Shown in pieces: positions 5,121 to 8,084 of a DNA stretch of 8,084 nt. The notes below the pieces were generated by a model. The model saw only the letters and a list, made by a program, of their open reading frames with translations. It had not been told where the DNA came from and ran no database searches. Origin of the DNA: Pseudomonadota bacterium (GTDB taxonomy: Bacteria; Pseudomonadota; Gammaproteobacteria; Burkholderiales; Burkholderiaceae_B); NCBI GenBank assembly GCA_023427085.1, contig JAEZBO010000164.1:1-8084 (forward strand). The letters run 5' to 3'. Each line of letters opens with the position of its first letter. The stretch's first letter is position 1. Position numbers and translations under genes: made by a program.

Positions 5121-6002
5121 ATGGCCTATTCCCTCGACGCCCTCAACGCCTTTGTCGAAACCTGCGCCGCGGGCTCGTTCTCGGCGGCGGCGCGCAAGCT
5201 CGGCAAGAGCCAGTCCACCATCAGCGAGGCGATCGCCAATCTCGAGATCGACCTGGGTGTCAGCCTGTTCGACCGCAGCCAGCGCCAACCGGTCGCCAGC
5301 GAGGCCGGGCTGGCGCTGCTGGCGCAGGCGCGCGAGGTGCTGTCGGCCACCGAGCGGCTCGACCGCGCCGCCAGCCGGCTGAGCGGCGGCCAGGAGCCGC
5401 GCCTGACCGTGGCGATGTCGGACACCTATCAGTCCGAGCGGCTCGAGAGCATCCTGGCCGAACTCGACCGGCGCTATCCCGAACTCGAGTTCGAATGCCT
5501 TATCTCGGAAGACGCCGATGCGATCGCCGCGGTGCAGCGCGGCCGCGCGCACCTGGCGCTGCTGGCCGCGCGCGGCGGCTATCCGCCCGACCTCGAACAT
5601 GCGCGCCTGCCGGACCTGTCGGAGATCACGCTGGTGGCATGCAAGCAGCATCCGCTGGCCGCGCTCGAGCGGGTCACGCCGGCCGACCTGCGCGGCGTGC
5701 GCGAGCTGCGCATCGCCCCATACGTGCGCCAGGACGACACGGCGCGGCACGGCGACACCGCCATGCAGAGCGGCCGCTACTGGTCGGCGCCGAGCTATCT
5801 GATGCTGCTGGAAATGGCCGCGATGGGGTTCGGCTGGACCCGCCTGCCGCGTTGGCTGGTCGAACGTTTTGGTCCCGCCACGCTGGTCGAGCTGCGCGCG
5901 CCGGGCTGGCCGCAGCGCATCCCGGTGGACGTGCTGTGGTCGAACCAGTTCAAGCTGGGGCCGGCCGGCGCCTGGCTGCTGGACAGCTTCCAGCAGGCCT
6001 GA
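5121..6002 (+). CDS. LysR-type transcriptional regulator, probable controller of the PACE efflux gene
   Basis: A 293-residue LysR-type regulator. The helix-turn-helix lies at about 18-42, with SFSAAARKLGKSQSTISEAI as its core, followed by the wing VSLFDRSQRQPVASEAG (47-63), a linker helix to about residue 88, and an effector domain starting near PRLTVAMSD (93-101) and running to the end. LysR proteins bind as tetramers and are tuned by a small ligand. In Acinetobacter the LysR protein AceR, divergent from aceI, activates it when chlorhexidine or a natural inducer is bound; the same arrangement here suggests an equivalent role, but sequence alone does not identify the ligand. ATG 5121 has a weak GGTGG (5106-5110) ten bases upstream. 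A perfect T-N11-A dyad lies just before the gene, so self-control is likely. It is convergent with pdxY, with a 76-base gap holding several CCTGG/CCAGG repeats but no T-run terminator. Confidence 0.92.
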   Translation: MAYSLDALNAFVETCAAGSFSAAARKLGKSQSTISEAIANLEIDLGVSLFDRSQRQPVASEAGLALLAQAREVLSATERLDRAASRLSGGQEPRLTVAMSDTYQSERLESILAELDRRYPELEFECLISEDADAIAAVQRGRAHLALLAARGGYPPDLEHARLPDLSEITLVACKQHPLAALERVTPADLRGVRELRIAPYVRQDDTARHGDTAMQSGRYWSAPSYLMLLEMAAMGFGWTRLPRWLVERFGPATLVELRAPGWPQRIPVDVLWSNQFKLGPAGAWLLDSFQQA

Positions 6003-6078
6003 CCGGGTCGCCTGGACTGACAGACGCGCCAGGCCTGCCCGGCCACCCTGGCAGCCCGGCTATCCCAACCGCCCCGGT

Positions 6079-6915
6079 TCAGGCCGTGATCGGCTCGGCG
6101 GTGAACCGCCGCGCCGGCGCCAGCAGCGCGCGCAGCAATTGCGGCAGCGGCATCTCGGTGTCGCCGCGACCTTCGGCCGCCTCGATCACCGCGTAGATGC
6201 CGCTGACCGCATCGGACAAGGCCTCGGACAGGCGCTGCCCCTGCAGCCACGAGGCCAGGAAACGCGCGGTCAGCACGTCGCCGGTGCCGGTCAGCGCCGG
6301 TGACAGCCGCGGCGTATGGACCCGCCACAGATCGTCCCGCCCGGTGCCGGCCAGCGTCGCCACCTGACCCGACCCGTGCGCGACGCTGCTGACCACTACC
6401 GGCCGGCGGCGCGGGCCGGCCAGCGCGCACAGCCGTGCGATGGTGTCGCCGGCCTCGGGCACCAGCCGCGCCAGTTCGAACTCGTTGGGCTTGAGGATGT
6501 CGCCCAGCGGCACCAGCCGCTGCGCGATCGCGTCGGCGCAATCCGGATCGACGTACAGGCCCGAGGCTTCGTCGCCCATCACCGGATCGCACAGATACAG
6601 CAGGCCGGGGTGGCGCGCCTTGAGCTCGGTGATGAAATCGGCCACCTGCGCGACGATGTCGGCCGACCCCATCCAGCCGGTCAGCACCGCGGTCACCTGC
6701 TGCGGCGCGATGCGCTGCATCACGCCGTCGAGCAGGCCCCGCACGTGATCGGCGCGCACCGGCATCGCGCTGAATTGCGGATAGTGCGGCGTGTTGGACA
6801 GGATGGTGGTGGGTACCTGCAGCGTCGTCAGGCCGGCGGCCTGCAGCACGGGTACCGCGGCGGTGTTGCCGGCGTAGCCGTACACGACCTGGGACTGGAT
6901 GGAGATGACGAGCAT
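6079..6915 (-). CDS. pdxY: Pyridoxal kinase PdxY
   Basis: A 278-residue kinase of the ribokinase/PfkB-like vitamin kinase family that phosphorylates pyridoxal to pyridoxal 5'-phosphate in the B6 salvage pathway, in the cytosol. The N terminus SIQSQVVYGYAGNTAAVPVLQ (5-25) is the PdxY/PdxK substrate-binding signature, including Ser7 and the GxxGN turn. Further marks are LTGWMGSAD (78-86), CDPVMGDEASGLYV (109-122), LKPNEFELARL (141-151) and the anion-hole motif LTGTGDVLTARFL (208-220), with Asp213 as the predicted catalytic base. Overall similarity to E. coli PdxY is clear, and the length is close (287 there). Pyridoxine kinase PdxK is the alternative, but the ILSNTPHYPQFSA segment (38-50) resembles PdxY's FSNHTQYG. 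ATG 6915 lacks a clear ribosome-binding sequence. It lies 101 bases after the sugar dehydrogenase gene on the same strand, with a strong hairpin and a possible promoter between them. Confidence 0.93.
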   Translation of the reverse strand: MLVISIQSQVVYGYAGNTAAVPVLQAAGLTTLQVPTTILSNTPHYPQFSAMPVRADHVRGLLDGVMQRIAPQQVTAVLTGWMGSADIVAQVADFITELKARHPGLLYLCDPVMGDEASGLYVDPDCADAIAQRLVPLGDILKPNEFELARLVPEAGDTIARLCALAGPRRRPVVVSSVAHGSGQVATLAGTGRDDLWRVHTPRLSPALTGTGDVLTARFLASWLQGQRLSEALSDAVSGIYAVIEAAEGRGDTEMPLPQLLRALLAPARRFTAEPITA

Positions 6916-6935
6916 GGGCGATCGAGGCGAAGGAG

Positions 6936-6956
6936 CGCGGCGGCAGCACCGCCGCG
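6936..6956 (-). other. Strong GC hairpin in the pdxY leader
   Basis: CGCGGCGG (6936-6943) and CCGCCGCG (6949-6956) form a perfect 8-bp stem around the loop CAGCA, 20 bases upstream of pdxY ATG 6915. No T-run follows on either strand, so it is not a classical terminator; it may end or stabilise the dehydrogenase transcript, fold the pdxY leader, or mean nothing in DNA this GC-rich. Confidence 0.35.
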
Positions 6957-6974
6957 ACAGGGAACCAGCCAGGC

Positions 6975-6980
6975 ATCATA
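6975..6980 (-). promoter_or_regulatory. Possible -10 element for pdxY
   Basis: On the - strand TATGAT matches five of six bases of the -10 consensus, in an otherwise GC-rich gap. No acceptable -35 lies 16-18 bases upstream and there is no extended -10 TG. Weak on its own; it would give pdxY a promoter separate from the dehydrogenase gene. Confidence 0.22.
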
Positions 6981-7016
6981 CGCCTGCGTGGCCGAGCCGC
7001 GACAGGCCGATGCGGC

Positions 7017-8084
7017 CTAGCGCGGCGTGACGCGCAGCAGCCGGCCGTCCTCGGCGTCGGTCAGCAGGTACAGCGCGCCGTCCGGCCCGGCGCGCACGTC
7101 GCGGATGCGCGATTTGAGTTCGGTGAACAGCACTTCCTGCTCGCCGGTCGGCCGGCCGTCGCGCATCGCGATGCGGCGCACGCTCTGCTCGGCCAGCGCC
7201 GACACGAACAGGTCGCCCTGCCACTGCGGGAACCGGTCGCCGCCGTACAGCGCCATGCCTGACGGCGCGATCGACGGCGTCCAGCGCAGCAGCGCGTCCT
7301 GCATGCCGGGCAGCTCGCGGTGCGGCGAGATGCGCGCGCCGGTGTAGTCCAGGCCGTGGGTGGCGACGGGCCAGCCGTAGTTCTTGCCGGCCTCGATCAG
7401 ATTCAGTTCGTCGCCGCCGCGCGGGCCGTGTTCGTTGATGTAGAGCCGGCGCGTGCGCGCGTCGTAGACGATGCCCTGCACGTTGCGATGGCCCAGCGTG
7501 TAGATCTCGGGCGCCGCGCCGGGCTGGTCGACGAAGGGATTGTCGGCGGGCACCGAGCCGTCGCGGTTCAGGCGCACCGTCTTGCCCAGATGATTGGCGA
7601 GATTCTGCGCCTGTTCGCGCTGGTCGAAGCCGTCGCCCAGCGTCAGCACCAGCGTGCCGTCGGGCAGGAAGGCCATGCGGCCGCCGTAATGCGAGCCGCC
7701 GGCCTTGGCCGGGTTGGCGTTGAACAGCGTCTGCACGTCGACCAGCTCGCCGTCGACCAGCCGCGCACGCGCCAGCCGCGTATTGTTGGCGCGCGTGGTG
7801 CCATAGGCGTAGGTCAGGTAGATGGTCTGGTTGAAGGCGAATTCGGGATCGACCGCCACATCCATCAGCCCGGCCTGCACCGCGACGAAATCATAGGGCG
7901 TGCCGTCGATGGGCTCGGGCCGCAGCCCGCCCTGCGCCTGCACCAGGCGCAGCCGGCCGGGACGCTCGGTCACCAGCATGTCGCCGTTGGGCAGGAAGGC
8001 CAGCGACCACGGATGATCCAGGCCTTCGGCCAGCGTCTCGATCCGGTAGCTGTCGGCTTGCGCCACGGCGGGCTCGGCGGCGGC
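7017..8084 (-). CDS. PQQ-dependent aldose sugar dehydrogenase, secreted (N terminus beyond the window)
   Basis: A soluble beta-propeller dehydrogenase of the glucose/sorbosone dehydrogenase family, like E. coli YliI (Asd), which oxidises aldose sugars with pyrroloquinoline quinone in the periplasm. Visible marks, numbered from the GTG at 8066: GLDHPWSLAFLPNGDMLVTER (15-35), SHYGGRMAFLPDG with the predicted catalytic base His126, LGDGFDQREQAQ (143-154), LGHRNVQG (191-198), the calcium/PQQ-loop motif NEHGPRGGDELNLIEAGKNY (211-230), PSIAPSGMALYGG (265-277) and SRIRDVRAGPDGALYLLTD (319-337). The frame stays open to the right edge, and the residues there (AAAEPAVAQA then DSY) look like the end of a signal peptide with AQA cleavage, so the GTG at 8066 is an internal Val codon and the real start lies outside. 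The C terminus is complete (TAG at 7017-7019). Many bacteria with this enzyme do not make PQQ themselves; that cannot be judged here. Confidence 0.92.
   Translation of the reverse strand, partial: AAAEPAVAQADSYRIETLAEGLDHPWSLAFLPNGDMLVTERPGRLRLVQAQGGLRPEPIDGTPYDFVAVQAGLMDVAVDPEFAFNQTIYLTYAYGTTRANNTRLARARLVDGELVDVQTLFNANPAKAGGSHYGGRMAFLPDGTLVLTLGDGFDQREQAQNLANHLGKTVRLNRDGSVPADNPFVDQPGAAPEIYTLGHRNVQGIVYDARTRRLYINEHGPRGGDELNLIEAGKNYGWPVATHGLDYTGARISPHRELPGMQDALLRWTPSIAPSGMALYGGDRFPQWQGDLFVSALAEQSVRRIAMRDGRPTGEQEVLFTELKSRIRDVRAGPDGALYLLTDAEDGRLLRVTPR

Noticed and set aside
4977..5750. Long N-terminal extension of the PACE reading frame
   Set aside because: It is antisense to the LysR gene and crosses the promoter spacer; the family length, a good ribosome-binding site and the AceI-like N terminus all support ATG 4976.
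6003..6078. CCTGG/CCAGG repeats between the second LysR gene and pdxY as a terminator
   Set aside because: Several competing 6-bp pairings with 13-base loops and no T-run; nothing stands out from GC-rich background.
4991..6196. 401-codon + strand frame overlapping the second LysR gene
   Set aside because: Different frame from the clear LysR protein, Arg/Ala/Gly-rich, runs past the LysR stop into pdxY antisense.
5795..6979. 394-codon - strand frame overlapping pdxY
   Set aside because: Out of frame with PdxY, which has all family motifs; composition is Arg/Ala-rich shadow.
1..8084. Mobile elements, CRISPR arrays, tRNA or rRNA genes, phage genes
   Set aside because: No transposase or integrase frame, terminal repeats, regularly spaced repeats or RNA gene sequence was recognised on either strand.

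Overview
The window is GC-rich (about 70% by eye), densely coding bacterial DNA whose gene content and codon use fit a betaproteobacterium of the order Burkholderiales, perhaps Bordetella/Achromobacter- or Cupriavidus-like; genus-level assignment is a guess. It looks like ordinary chromosome: no rRNA, tRNA, CRISPR array, insertion sequence or phage gene was seen, and codon use is even throughout.

Layout, left to right. (1) On the + strand, a GNAT acetyltransferase of the phosphinothricin/methionine-sulfoximine type (87-662), then a lipoprotein alpha/beta-hydrolase (722-1630). (2) On the - strand, a probable three-gene unit reading right to left: lrgA (3105-3512), lrgB (2426-3115, start overlapping the end of lrgA) and a YpfH-like carboxylesterase (1707-2375). 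(3) Divergent from lrgA, a LysR-type regulator (3613-4500), the expected controller of lrgAB. (4) On the - strand, a PACE-family small multidrug/biocide efflux protein (4521-4976), divergent from a second LysR-type regulator (5121-6002), an arrangement like aceI/aceR of Acinetobacter. (5) On the - strand, pdxY, a pyridoxal kinase (6079-6915), and upstream of it a secreted PQQ-dependent aldose dehydrogenase (7017 to beyond the right edge, N terminus cut off).

Two regulator/target pairs dominate. In each, a LysR regulator is divergent from a membrane-protein gene and the spacer is AT-richer with T-N11-A dyads typical of LysR binding sites. In the lrgA spacer three GAAT/ATTC half-sites recur at 11-bp steps, the last overlapping the regulator's ribosome-binding region. 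In the PACE spacer there is a dyad ATCGG-N5-CCGAT, plus a hairpin followed by six Ts (read toward the PACE gene) that resembles an intrinsic terminator in the PACE leader. That last element, a possible attenuator, is the least expected item here. I found no convincing wholly new system; the most useful leads are regulatory.
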